Assembly: GCF_003544915.1 (NCBI RefSeq) | Contig: NZ_CP032097.1 | Span: 1,488,001 to 1,552,000, forward strand | DNA length: 64,000 bases | From: Arcobacter ellisii | Lineage (GTDB): Bacteria > Campylobacterota > Campylobacteria > Campylobacterales > Arcobacteraceae | Direction of reading: 5' to 3' | Shown here: piece after piece, positions 43,310 through 53,853 of the stretch | Numbering within the stretch: position 1 is the first letter of the stretch | Layout: every line of letters starts with the position of its first letter | Program-made: the position numbers and the translations under genes | Notes under the pieces: generated by a model | Database searches by the model: none | The model's input: the letters and a program-made list of their open reading frames with translations, nothing else | What the model was told of the DNA's origin: nothing

Positions 43310-46051
43310 TTGAAGCTTACAAATGTCTTATTTTCATTTAAGACTACATTGATTTTACTTGCTTTATTAGCAATTGGAGCGGGAGTTGCTACCTTTATAG
43401 AGAATGATTTTGGTACATCTTCAGCAAGAGTTTTGGTTTACAATAACCTTTGGTATGAAACTGTTCTTGTATTAACTACAATCAATTTAATTGGAATAAT
43501 TTTTAAATATAAAATGTGGAAAAATAAAGCTAGATTTATATTTCACTCATCTTTTGTAATTATTCTAATTGGAGCAGGTATCACTAGATATGTTGGATAT
43601 GAAGGTATTATGCAAATACCAGAAGGTCAAACAGAAAATAAAATGCTTTCACTTGAACCTTATTTACAAGTTACTATAAAAGATGGTGATAAGGTTTACT
43701 ATCAAGAATATCAAAAAGAGTTTACTTCTTTACTTTCAAGTTTAAACAACTTTTCACATGAAATAAATTTTGGTGATAAATCTTTAACGCTAAATTATAA
43801 AAATTTTATGTTTGCAAAAAAAGAACAAGCAAAAATGGGACTTTTAAGTGTTCAAGCTATTTATAATGGACAAATCCAAGATATTAGACTACCTGGACTT
43901 AGAGGGCAAAAAGGAATAGCTAGAGACTTAACTTTTGATAATATAGCTGTTACTTTAGAGTATGGTTCTAAAATTGTTGATTTACCTTTTTCTATAAAAT
44001 TAAATGACTTCCAACTTGATAGATATCCAGGTAGTATGTCACCTTCATCTTATGCATCTGAAGTTACAGTTATAAAAGAAGATGGAAAATCTTATGATTA
44101 TAGAATTTTTATGAATAGAACTTTAAGTGAAGGAAATTTCTTATTTTTCCAAAGTTCATATTTCCCTGATGAAACAGGAACTGTATTATCAGTAAATAAT
44201 GACCCAGGAAAATGGCCAACTTATTTAGGATATTTTTTATTAACACTTGGATTACTTTTAAATTTCTTTGATAAAAAATCAAGATTTTGGAAATTAACAA
44301 AATTTGTTAGTAATAAAAATCTTGCATCAATTGCAATTATTTTTGCCTGTACTTTTAGTACAGTTTCACTTAATGCTGCTGAAAATCAAACTGAAGTTGA
44401 TAATACAGCACAAACTGTTGAATACTTAAATAAATTAAAAGATGAATCTTTACAAACTGCTGATAAATTTGGTCATTTAGTTGTACAAAGTAATGGTGGA
44501 AGAATGAAACCATTAGCAACTTTAAATAGAGAAATTATTCAAAAATTAAGTGGAAAAGCGTCTGTTTTAGGAATGAGTGCTGACCAATTAGTTTTAGGTA
44601 TGTTATCTAAACCTGATGTTTGGAAAGATGTTAAAATGATAAAAATCCAAACACCAAAATTAAAGAAATTTTTAGGTGTTGATGTAAATGAAAAATATAT
44701 TGCTTTTTCTGAAGTATTTAGAAATGGTGAATATTTATTAGCAGCTGAAGCAGAAAAAGCTCTTCAAACAAAACCTATTGAAAGAGGAACTTACGAAAAA
44801 GATATTATTAAATTAGATGAAAAATTAAATATTATGTATTCTGTATTTAATGGTTCATTATTAAATATCTTCCCAAAAGTTAAAGATGCAACAGCTCAAG
44901 ATGATAATTCAAAATGGTATTCTCCTTTAGAAGCAATGCAAACTTTTACAGGACAAAATCAAGCTGCTGTTGAAACTATAACAAGAGGTTTAGTAAACTC
45001 TATTGTTGAAAATAAATGGGAAGATGCAGATAACTTTATTAATATGATTTCAATATATCAAGAAAAAGTTGGAGCAGATGTAATGCTTTCAAAATCAAAA
45101 ATTGATGCAGAAATTTTATTTAATAAAATTGATATCTTCTTCAAATTAACTTTAGCTTACGTACTTCTTGGTTTTGTAATGCTTGTTGTGGCATTTATTG
45201 TTATTTTCAAACCAGAATTTCAACCTAAAAAAATCACAACTTCATTTTTTGTGATTTTAGCAATTTTATTTGCTTTACAAACTTTTGGTATGGGTTACAG
45301 ATGGGTTTTATCAGGACACGCACCTTGGTCAAATATTTATGAAACTTTAGTTTATATTTCTTGGTCAGCTGTTTTTGCTGGAGTTATTTTCTTTAGAAAA
45401 TCTCTTTTAGCTTTAAGTGCTGCTGTTATTATTGCTGGAATTTTCATGTTTACAGCTCACTTAACAGATGTTGACCCACAAATTACAAACTTAGTTCCAG
45501 TTTTAAAATCATACTGGTTAACAATTCACGTTTCAATTTTAACAGCATCTTATGGATTCTTTGGACTTGGAGCAATTTTAGGATTCTTAACATTAATTAT
45601 GTTTATTTTTAGAAAAAATAGACCACACCTTGATGATATAATCAAACACGTTACAGCAATTAATGAAATTGCTTTAATTATTGGACTTGCAGCTATTACT
45701 GTTGGAAATTTCCTTGGTGGAGTTTGGGCAAATGAATCTTGGGGAAGATATTGGGGCTGGGATCCAAAAGAGACTTGGGCTTATGTATCAATCGTTGTTT
45801 ATGCATTTGTAATTCATTTAAGATTTGTAAAATCTCTAAATACTCCATTTGTATTTGCAACAGCCTCTTTATTGGCATTCAGTTCAATTTTAATGACATA
45901 TTTAGGAGTAAACTTCTATTTATCGGGAATGCATTCTTATGCAACAGGTGATCCTGTTCCAATTCCTACTTGGGCATATGTAACTGTAACTATAGTTATA
46001 ATTACAATTTTACTTGCTTTTAAAAACAGAGATTTAAAAGAGAGTATCTAA
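43310..46051 (+). CDS. ccsBA: Cytochrome c synthetase CcsBA (System II, fused)
   Basis: This 913-residue protein starts at TTG 43310 with AAAGGAT upstream. The N-terminal part (about 1-335) is the ResB/CcsB half (TTLILLALLAIGAGVATFIE). A periplasmic region of about 265 residues follows, then the CcsA half (about 610-905) with the haem-handling WWD segment WGRYWGWDPKETW near residue 809-821. The fused CcsBA exports haem and ligates it to CXXCH apocytochromes in the periplasm, as in Helicobacter and Campylobacter relatives. The protein supports c-type cytochromes for respiration. A strong terminator follows. Confidence 0.95.
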   Translation: MKLTNVLFSFKTTLILLALLAIGAGVATFIENDFGTSSARVLVYNNLWYETVLVLTTINLIGIIFKYKMWKNKARFIFHSSFVIILIGAGITRYVGYEGIMQIPEGQTENKMLSLEPYLQVTIKDGDKVYYQEYQKEFTSLLSSLNNFSHEINFGDKSLTLNYKNFMFAKKEQAKMGLLSVQAIYNGQIQDIRLPGLRGQKGIARDLTFDNIAVTLEYGSKIVDLPFSIKLNDFQLDRYPGSMSPSSYASEVTVIKEDGKSYDYRIFMNRTLSEGNFLFFQSSYFPDETGTVLSVNNDPGKWPTYLGYFLLTLGLLLNFFDKKSRFWKLTKFVSNKNLASIAIIFACTFSTVSLNAAENQTEVDNTAQTVEYLNKLKDESLQTADKFGHLVVQSNGGRMKPLATLNREIIQKLSGKASVLGMSADQLVLGMLSKPDVWKDVKMIKIQTPKLKKFLGVDVNEKYIAFSEVFRNGEYLLAAEAEKALQTKPIERGTYEKDIIKLDEKLNIMYSVFNGSLLNIFPKVKDATAQDDNSKWYSPLEAMQTFTGQNQAAVETITRGLVNSIVENKWEDADNFINMISIYQEKVGADVMLSKSKIDAEILFNKIDIFFKLTLAYVLLGFVMLVVAFIVIFKPEFQPKKITTSFFVILAILFALQTFGMGYRWVLSGHAPWSNIYETLVYISWSAVFAGVIFFRKSLLALSAAVIIAGIFMFTAHLTDVDPQITNLVPVLKSYWLTIHVSILTASYGFFGLGAILGFLTLIMFIFRKNRPHLDDIIKHVTAINEIALIIGLAAITVGNFLGGVWANESWGRYWGWDPKETWAYVSIVVYAFVIHLRFVKSLNTPFVFATASLLAFSSILMTYLGVNFYLSGMHSYATGDPVPIPTWAYVTVTIVIITILLAFKNRDLKESI

Positions 46052-46059
46052 ACAAACAA

Positions 46060-46103
46060 TTAAGGAGTTAAGTTATTTAACTCCTTAATAAATTATTTTT
46101 TTC
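46060..46103 (+). terminator. Rho-independent terminator after ccsBA
   Basis: Perfect 12-bp stem TTAAGGAGTTAA (46060-46071) / TTAACTCCTTAA (46077-46088) with a 5-base loop. A T7 tract lies about nine bases downstream. Confidence 0.7.
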
Positions 46104-46181
46104 TTATAAAACCCTGTTTTTAACTTTTTAACATCATTTTTTTCATATAATCCCTACTTTAAATTAAATCTTAGGTAAACA

Positions 46182-46901
46182 ATGCATAGTGATAAATTAA
46201 AGAATATTATAACTTATACAAAAAACTTTAATGTTTTGTATATAGAAGATAATCTTGATGTACAATTTCAAACAAACAAAATGTTATCTTCATTTTTTAA
46301 AAAAATTGAATTAGCAGATAATGGAAAAATTGCCCTTGATTTATTCAATAAAGAGTGCTTTGATCTAATAATTACAGATATAAAAATGCCTTTGGTTGAT
46401 GGTATATCTTTTATTGAAACAGTAAGAATAAAAAATAAAAAAATTCCTATAATTGTACTTTCTGCCCACGATGACAAAGAATATTTTATGAAGACTATTA
46501 ATGAAGGAATTGATGGTTATATTTTAAAACCTTATACTTTGGAACAAATTGCAGAAACTTTAGATAAATTGATTGACAAATATGACTTAAAAAAGAAATA
46601 TGATAATAGAGTCAAATTAAAATATGGTTTTGTTTGGGATAAAACTACTAATCAATTATTAAAAAACAATGAAATAATAAAACTATCAAAATATGAAAGA
46701 AACCTTTTTGAACTATTTCTTCTTACAAATTGTGTATCAAAGACTTATGATGAGATTGAATACAATTTATTTAATAATTATGAAGATAATACAAAAAGAT
46801 TGAGAAATTTAATAACAAGACTAAAATTAAAATTAAATTGTGATTTATTTGAAGCAGTTTACTCTTTTGGATATACTCTAAAATATGAAGAAGAAGAATG
46901 A
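46182..46901 (+). CDS. OmpR-type response regulator paired with a sensor kinase
   Basis: This 239-residue protein has a receiver at about 10-135 (VLYIEDNLD, phospho-acceptor Asp in LIITDIKMPLVDG, ILKPYTL) and a winged-helix output at about 150-239 (LSKYERNLFELFLL, RLRNLITRLKLKL, VYSFGYTLKY). Its stop overlaps the kinase start by 4 bases (ATGA), making a coupled two-component pair. The targets are unknown. Confidence 0.93.
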   Translation: MHSDKLKNIITYTKNFNVLYIEDNLDVQFQTNKMLSSFFKKIELADNGKIALDLFNKECFDLIITDIKMPLVDGISFIETVRIKNKKIPIIVLSAHDDKEYFMKTINEGIDGYILKPYTLEQIAETLDKLIDKYDLKKKYDNRVKLKYGFVWDKTTNQLLKNNEIIKLSKYERNLFELFLLTNCVSKTYDEIEYNLFNNYEDNTKRLRNLITRLKLKLNCDLFEAVYSFGYTLKYEEEE

Positions 46902-49705
46902 AATTCATACTTCTTTTTTTCATTCTTTTTACTACTTTTTTAAATGCAACAAATAATATAAATCTAACAAAAGAAGAATTAGAATTTCTCTCAAAAAATC
47001 AACCTTTAAAATTACATAACGAACAATATTGGCCTCCTTATAATTTTAATGAAAATGGTATTGCCAAAGGTTTTGTTATAGATTATGTAAATCTTTTGGC
47101 AAGAAAATTAAATATCCACGTAAAATATATTTCAGGTCCATCATGGGACGAATTTGTAAAAATGTTAAAAAAAGATGAAATTGACGCTATTATAAATATG
47201 TCAAGCAGTCCCCAAAGAGAAAAATTTTTTAATTTTTCAAATGTTTATCATTCTGCTTCTAACGCAATTTATGTAAAAAAAGGAAATGAACACTTAGATA
47301 CATTAGAAAAACTAGAAGGTAAAACTATTGTAATGACAAAAGGTTTTTTTGCTCAACAATATATAGAAAAACACTATCCAAATATAGAACAAATCTTAGT
47401 AACTGATTCTGTTGAAGCATTAAAATTGCTCTCTTTAGGAAAAGCCGATGCAACAATTGATAAAAAAAATGTAATGGATTACATAATTTCAACAAAAAAT
47501 ATTTCAGAAGTTGTACCTACAAACTATATTGATGATAATAAGTTAGTTAGTCATATAAGTATTGCTACCTCAAAAAACAAACCTCTTTTAAATTCAATAT
47601 TTATAAAAGCTCAAAATAGTGTTACAGATGAAGAGTTGTTGAATCTAAAAAGAAAATGGTTTGGTACAACTGAAATTCATAATGAAAAGAATTTTTTAAC
47701 TAATGAAGAAAAAACTTACCTTAATAATAAATCTGTTATAAAAATGTGTCATATTATAGATTTAGAACCTATTGAATTTTATGAAAACAATGAAGTTAAA
47801 GGTATAAATATTGATTTATTAAATTTGATTGGGAAAAAACTTAATATCAAATTTGAGAATATAAAAGTTTATAATTATGAAACTGCTATAAGATATTTAC
47901 AAACTGGTGTTTGTGATATTTTACCTACAACACAAGAAGATACAAAACTTAAAAATATTGCACTTTTTACCAATCCTATTTTAAGTTATAAACTTGCGAT
48001 TATAACCCAAAAAAACAAGCCTGTTGTAGAAAGTATAGATGAAATTTTAGACAAAACAATGGCTAAAAAATCAACTTCTGAAAATATTGATTATTTTAAA
48101 TCAAAATATCCAAACATTGATATTTTTGAGACTTCAAATGATTATGAAACCTTAGAAGCAGTTAATAACAACAAAGTATATTATGCTGTTGAACCTCTTC
48201 CTGTTATTGCTTATTATGTATCAAAATATGCTTTTAATGATATTTTTATTTCAAGATATACAGATTTAACTTTAAATACAAAAATAGCCATTTCAAATGA
48301 AAACTATGTTTTATATAAAATTCTAAATAAAACTATTGAACAAATAAAAGAGTATGAATATACAAATATTTCAAACAAATGGGCAAACTCTTTTTTGAAA
48401 AATTCTTATGATTATTCTCTTTTATGGAAAGTTTTATCTTTTATTTTTATTGTTTTATGTGTTTTAATTTATAGACAAATTATTTTAAATAAACATAATA
48501 AAGCTCTTAAATTAGCAAATAATGAGATTGCAGAAAAAACAAAATTAATTGCAAAACAAAAAGAACTTTTTGAAAAATTATATAGTAAATCAGCAGATGG
48601 AGTTTTACTTATAAAAGATAATAAAATTATTGATTGTAATGAAGCAAGTTTAAAGATTCTTCAATATGAAAAAGATGAACTTTTAAATAAATTTTTACCT
48701 GATATTTCACCTAAATATCAATTAAATGGAGAAAGTTCAAATATAAAAGCCCAAGAAAAAATCAATGAAACCATAACAAATGGTATTTCTAGTTTTGAAT
48801 GGATTTTTCAAAATAAAGATTTAGAAAATCTTTGGATAGAAATCGTTTTAACTTATATTGAAATAGATGATGTTCCTTTAATTCATACAGTAATTAGAGA
48901 TATTAATAAACGAAAAAAAATGGAAAAAGAGTTAGAGAGTCTAACTTATAAACTAGAAGAAAGAATCGCCGAAGAGATTAAAAAAAATAAAGAAAAAACA
49001 AATCAACTAATCCAACAATCAAGACTTGCACAAATGGGTGAAATGATTAGTATGATTGCCCATCAATGGAGACAACCACTAGCAGCAATTAGTGCAACAA
49101 CAAATAATTTATTATTAAAAATCATCTTAGGTAAAAAGATTGAAAATAAAGATTTAGAAGTGGAACTAAAACTAATAAATGATTATTCTCAACATCTTTC
49201 TTTAACAATAGATGATTTTAGAAACTTTTTTAGAAGTGACAAAATAAAATTTGAATCTTCTTTAAAAGAGATAATCCAAAAATCTATAAATATAATTAAA
49301 ACATCACTCATTTCAAAAAATATAGAATTAGAGATAAAATATCAATATGATGAAAAAATCACAACTTATATAAATGAAGTTCAACAAGTAATTTTGATTA
49401 TTTTAAAAAATGCAGAAGATGCCTTTGAAGAAAGAGATATAAAAAATAAAAAGATTTTTATAAAAACATCAAAAATTGATAATTTTGCAGTTATTGAAAT
49501 AAATGATAATGCAGGTGGAATTTCTCTTGGAATTATTGATAAAGTATTTGACCCATATTTTTCAACAAAAAAAGAGAAAGAAGGAACAGGAATTGGTCTT
49601 TATATGAGTAAAATTATTATTGATGAACACTGTTTGGGAAATTTAAGTGTTAGAAATAGTGAAAATGGTGCACTTTTTACCATCAAATTGCCTCTTAGTT
49701 TATAA
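46898..49705 (+). CDS. Sensor histidine kinase with two periplasmic solute-binding domains
   Basis: In this 935-residue protein, a signal peptide (MKFILLFFILFTTFLNA) precedes two tandem SBP_bac_3-type domains (about 25-255 and 265-505). Each has the amino-acid-binding-protein pattern (FNENGIAKGFVIDYVNLLARKL and ENNEVKGINIDLLNLIGKKL). One membrane helix follows (about 515-535), then a PAS domain (about 560-670), then the kinase core: MIAHQWRQPLAAI (phospho-acceptor His), NDNAGGIS and GTGIGLYMSK. A small polar ligand is likely sensed in the periplasm. It forms an operon with the upstream response regulator. Confidence 0.93.
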   Translation: MKFILLFFILFTTFLNATNNINLTKEELEFLSKNQPLKLHNEQYWPPYNFNENGIAKGFVIDYVNLLARKLNIHVKYISGPSWDEFVKMLKKDEIDAIINMSSSPQREKFFNFSNVYHSASNAIYVKKGNEHLDTLEKLEGKTIVMTKGFFAQQYIEKHYPNIEQILVTDSVEALKLLSLGKADATIDKKNVMDYIISTKNISEVVPTNYIDDNKLVSHISIATSKNKPLLNSIFIKAQNSVTDEELLNLKRKWFGTTEIHNEKNFLTNEEKTYLNNKSVIKMCHIIDLEPIEFYENNEVKGINIDLLNLIGKKLNIKFENIKVYNYETAIRYLQTGVCDILPTTQEDTKLKNIALFTNPILSYKLAIITQKNKPVVESIDEILDKTMAKKSTSENIDYFKSKYPNIDIFETSNDYETLEAVNNNKVYYAVEPLPVIAYYVSKYAFNDIFISRYTDLTLNTKIAISNENYVLYKILNKTIEQIKEYEYTNISNKWANSFLKNSYDYSLLWKVLSFIFIVLCVLIYRQIILNKHNKALKLANNEIAEKTKLIAKQKELFEKLYSKSADGVLLIKDNKIIDCNEASLKILQYEKDELLNKFLPDISPKYQLNGESSNIKAQEKINETITNGISSFEWIFQNKDLENLWIEIVLTYIEIDDVPLIHTVIRDINKRKKMEKELESLTYKLEERIAEEIKKNKEKTNQLIQQSRLAQMGEMISMIAHQWRQPLAAISATTNNLLLKIILGKKIENKDLEVELKLINDYSQHLSLTIDDFRNFFRSDKIKFESSLKEIIQKSINIIKTSLISKNIELEIKYQYDEKITTYINEVQQVILIILKNAEDAFEERDIKNKKIFIKTSKIDNFAVIEINDNAGGISLGIIDKVFDPYFSTKKEKEGTGIGLYMSKIIIDEHCLGNLSVRNSENGALFTIKLPLSL

Positions 49706-49743
49706 TGATATAATACAAAAAATTTAAAAGGATTTTTAGAAAA

Positions 49744-51036
49744 ATGAATAATAATATAATTGATATTTTCAAAGAAATTACAGCAATTCCTAGATGTTCA
49801 GGAACTCACGAACCATTTATAAATTATATGAAAGAGTTATCAAAAGAGTTAGGATATTTGTGTTTAGTTGATGAATTTAACAATATTTTATGTAAAAAAG
49901 AGAATTCAACTGCAAAACTAGCTTTTCAATCTCACTATGATATTGTTTGTTTAAGTGATAATTGTGTCCCACAAATCATTCAAGATGGGGATTTATTAGA
50001 AGCTGTTGATTCAACACTTGGAAGTGATAATGGAATTGGATGTTCATATATGATTGCTTTAATGTGTGAAAAATATGATGGAGAGTTTTTATTTACAAGT
50101 GATGAAGAGATTGGTCTAATTGGAGCAAATAATTTAAGTTTACCACTAAATGCCTCTTATATGTTAAATCTTGATAGTGAAGAAGAAGGTGAGATTTGTA
50201 TAGGCTGTGCTGGTGGAGTTGATATTTTTGGAACAAATTTTAATAAAAAAATAGTTCAAAATACGCAGAATCTTGATTTATATGAAATTAGTATAGGAAA
50301 ACTTCAAGGTGGACACAGTGGTGTTGATATAGATAAAAATATTCCAAATGGTATAAAGTTAATAGCAAAAACTATAAAAGAGTGCAATGGAAAACTTTTA
50401 GATATAAATGGAGGTGAAAGAATCAACTCTATTCCAGTAAATGTAAAAGCAATAATTGCAAGTGAAACCCACCCTATTTCTGCTCACGAAAATATGATAA
50501 TAAATAAAATAGATACAAAATCTGAACACTTAAATATCTACGATGATAAAATAATCGATTTTATCTACGACTTCCAAAATGGTGTAAGAGCTATGAATGA
50601 AGAGTTAAATGTAGTTCAAACTTCAATAAATCTAGCAATCATAAAAACAGGAATTGATGGAATAACAATAGAATTAAGTGGTCGTTCTATGGATAATGAT
50701 GATTTAAAAAATCTAAAAAATGAAACGATAGAAATGCTAAAAAACTATAACTTTGAAGTAACAACAAATGGAAAATATCCAGCTTGGAAACCAGATATAA
50801 ATGAATTTACCTCAAAAGTTTTGGAAATATACAAAGAGTTTAATGAAAATGCTTCACTAGAAGCTATCCACGCAGGACTTGAATGTGCAATATTTAAAGA
50901 CAAATATCAACATATAAAAGTAGCTTCAATTGGACCAACTATAAATTTCCCTCACTCAAAAAAAGAACAAGTTTCTATAAAATCAGTAGAAAATGTTTAT
51001 AAGATTGTGAAAAAAATAGCTTTAGAGATGAAATAA
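49744..51036 (+). CDS. pepD: M20C aminoacyl-histidine dipeptidase (PepD type)
   Basis: This 430-residue protein has the M20C zinc motifs: QSHYDIVC (His, Asp), STLGSDNGIG (Asp), the catalytic TSDEEIG, and NLDSEEEG. The lid region and the C-terminal HAGLECAIF are also present. PepD hydrolyses Xaa-His and other dipeptides in the cytoplasm. AAAAGGA precedes the ATG. It is slightly shorter than the E. coli enzyme (about 485). Confidence 0.9.
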   Translation: MNNNIIDIFKEITAIPRCSGTHEPFINYMKELSKELGYLCLVDEFNNILCKKENSTAKLAFQSHYDIVCLSDNCVPQIIQDGDLLEAVDSTLGSDNGIGCSYMIALMCEKYDGEFLFTSDEEIGLIGANNLSLPLNASYMLNLDSEEEGEICIGCAGGVDIFGTNFNKKIVQNTQNLDLYEISIGKLQGGHSGVDIDKNIPNGIKLIAKTIKECNGKLLDINGGERINSIPVNVKAIIASETHPISAHENMIINKIDTKSEHLNIYDDKIIDFIYDFQNGVRAMNEELNVVQTSINLAIIKTGIDGITIELSGRSMDNDDLKNLKNETIEMLKNYNFEVTTNGKYPAWKPDINEFTSKVLEIYKEFNENASLEAIHAGLECAIFKDKYQHIKVASIGPTINFPHSKKEQVSIKSVENVYKIVKKIALEMK

Positions 51037-51038
51037 AA

Positions 51039-51063
51039 CTATCCTCTAAAATATAGAGGATAG
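51039..51063. terminator. Hairpin between pepD and the zf-TFIIB gene
   Basis: Perfect 10-bp stem CTATCCTCTA (51039-51048) / TAGAGGATAG (51054-51063) with a 5-base loop, in the 39-base gap between convergent genes. Confidence 0.6.
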
Positions 51064-51075
51064 CTAAAAGAAATC

Positions 51076-51375
51076 TTAAAAATCGAAATCAAAAATCTCT
51101 GATAAAAATCCCTCTTTTTTCTTTTTATGGTAACCATGATTAGCATGATTATCATATTTATTATGATGTTCTTTATGAGATTTTTGCTCATTATATGAAT
51201 TTTGTGAATATGAATTAGATGTTGATGTTAAATTTCTTTCTATTATTTTATCTAATTCACCTCTATCTAACCATACTCCACGACAAGATGGACAATAATC
51301 AATCTCTATACCTTGTCTTTCACTCATTACTAAATCTACATCTTTACAAACTGGACATTTCATTTTTTCCTCCAT
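51076..51375 (-). CDS. zf-TFIIB domain protein
   Basis: In this 99-residue protein, the N-terminal ~45 residues are a zinc ribbon (MKCPVCKDVDLVM, CPSCRGVWLDRGELDKII) typical of the bacterial zf-TFIIB family. The middle is a His/Asn/Ser-rich low-complexity linker (HKEHHNKYDNHANHGYHKKK), which may bind metal. The acidic tail is FDFDF. Its function is unknown. The start follows GGAGGAAAA. Confidence 0.85.
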   Translation of the reverse strand: MEEKMKCPVCKDVDLVMSERQGIEIDYCPSCRGVWLDRGELDKIIERNLTSTSNSYSQNSYNEQKSHKEHHNKYDNHANHGYHKKKKEGFLSEIFDFDF

Positions 51376-51442
51376 AAATTATAAATATTTTTATCTAAAT
51401 GACTATACTATAAGATTTTTATTTAAAATAAATTAAAGATTG

Positions 51443-51793
51443 TTATTTATCGTTATACTTAGCCTTTTCAATATCATAAGAATATTTATATACCATATAA
51501 TCAAACATCTTTGCATTTTGATTTTTTTGGAAAAACAGATACATTTCAACAAGTCTAAAAGATATTCTAAAAAATGCTGTAAAAGGAACCATATATGCAG
51601 CAATTGTTGCAAAAGTTCTATATGGATAATATTTATCTAACTCCTCTTTTAACTCTTTTAAAACTAAACTCTCTTCTTGTAATTTAGTTCTATCACCACT
51701 TGAAATAACTCTTATTGCAATCAAAAAATTTATCACAAACATCAAGGCGTTTAAATTCCAACCAATTATACAAATATCTAAATAACTCATCAA
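51443..51793 (-). CDS. Small membrane protein of unknown function
   Basis: This 116-residue protein has an N-terminal hydrophobic helix (ICIIGWNLNALMFVINFLIAI) and a second hydrophobic segment at about 60-80 (FATIAAYMVPFTAFFRI). Between them lies a charged helix (DRTKLQEESLVLKELKEELDKYY). No family is recognised. It is divergent from ligA. Confidence 0.7.
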   Translation of the reverse strand: MMSYLDICIIGWNLNALMFVINFLIAIRVISSGDRTKLQEESLVLKELKEELDKYYPYRTFATIAAYMVPFTAFFRISFRLVEMYLFFQKNQNAKMFDYMVYKYSYDIEKAKYNDK

Positions 51794-51858
51794 CTCTTCT
51801 TTTATTTTTATTTAAAAATAATTATAACTTATTTATCTTTTATACTAAATCTATTAAG

Positions 51859-51864
51859 TATAAT
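51859..51864 (+). promoter_or_regulatory. ligA -10 box
   Basis: TATAAT at 51859-51864, 27 bases before the ligA ATG, with GAGAAG as ribosome site (51884-51889). Confidence 0.5.
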
Positions 51865-51885
51865 TCAAATAAAAATTATTAATGA

Positions 51886-53841
<1,956 letters not shown>

Positions 53842-53853
53842 AAAGGAATATAA

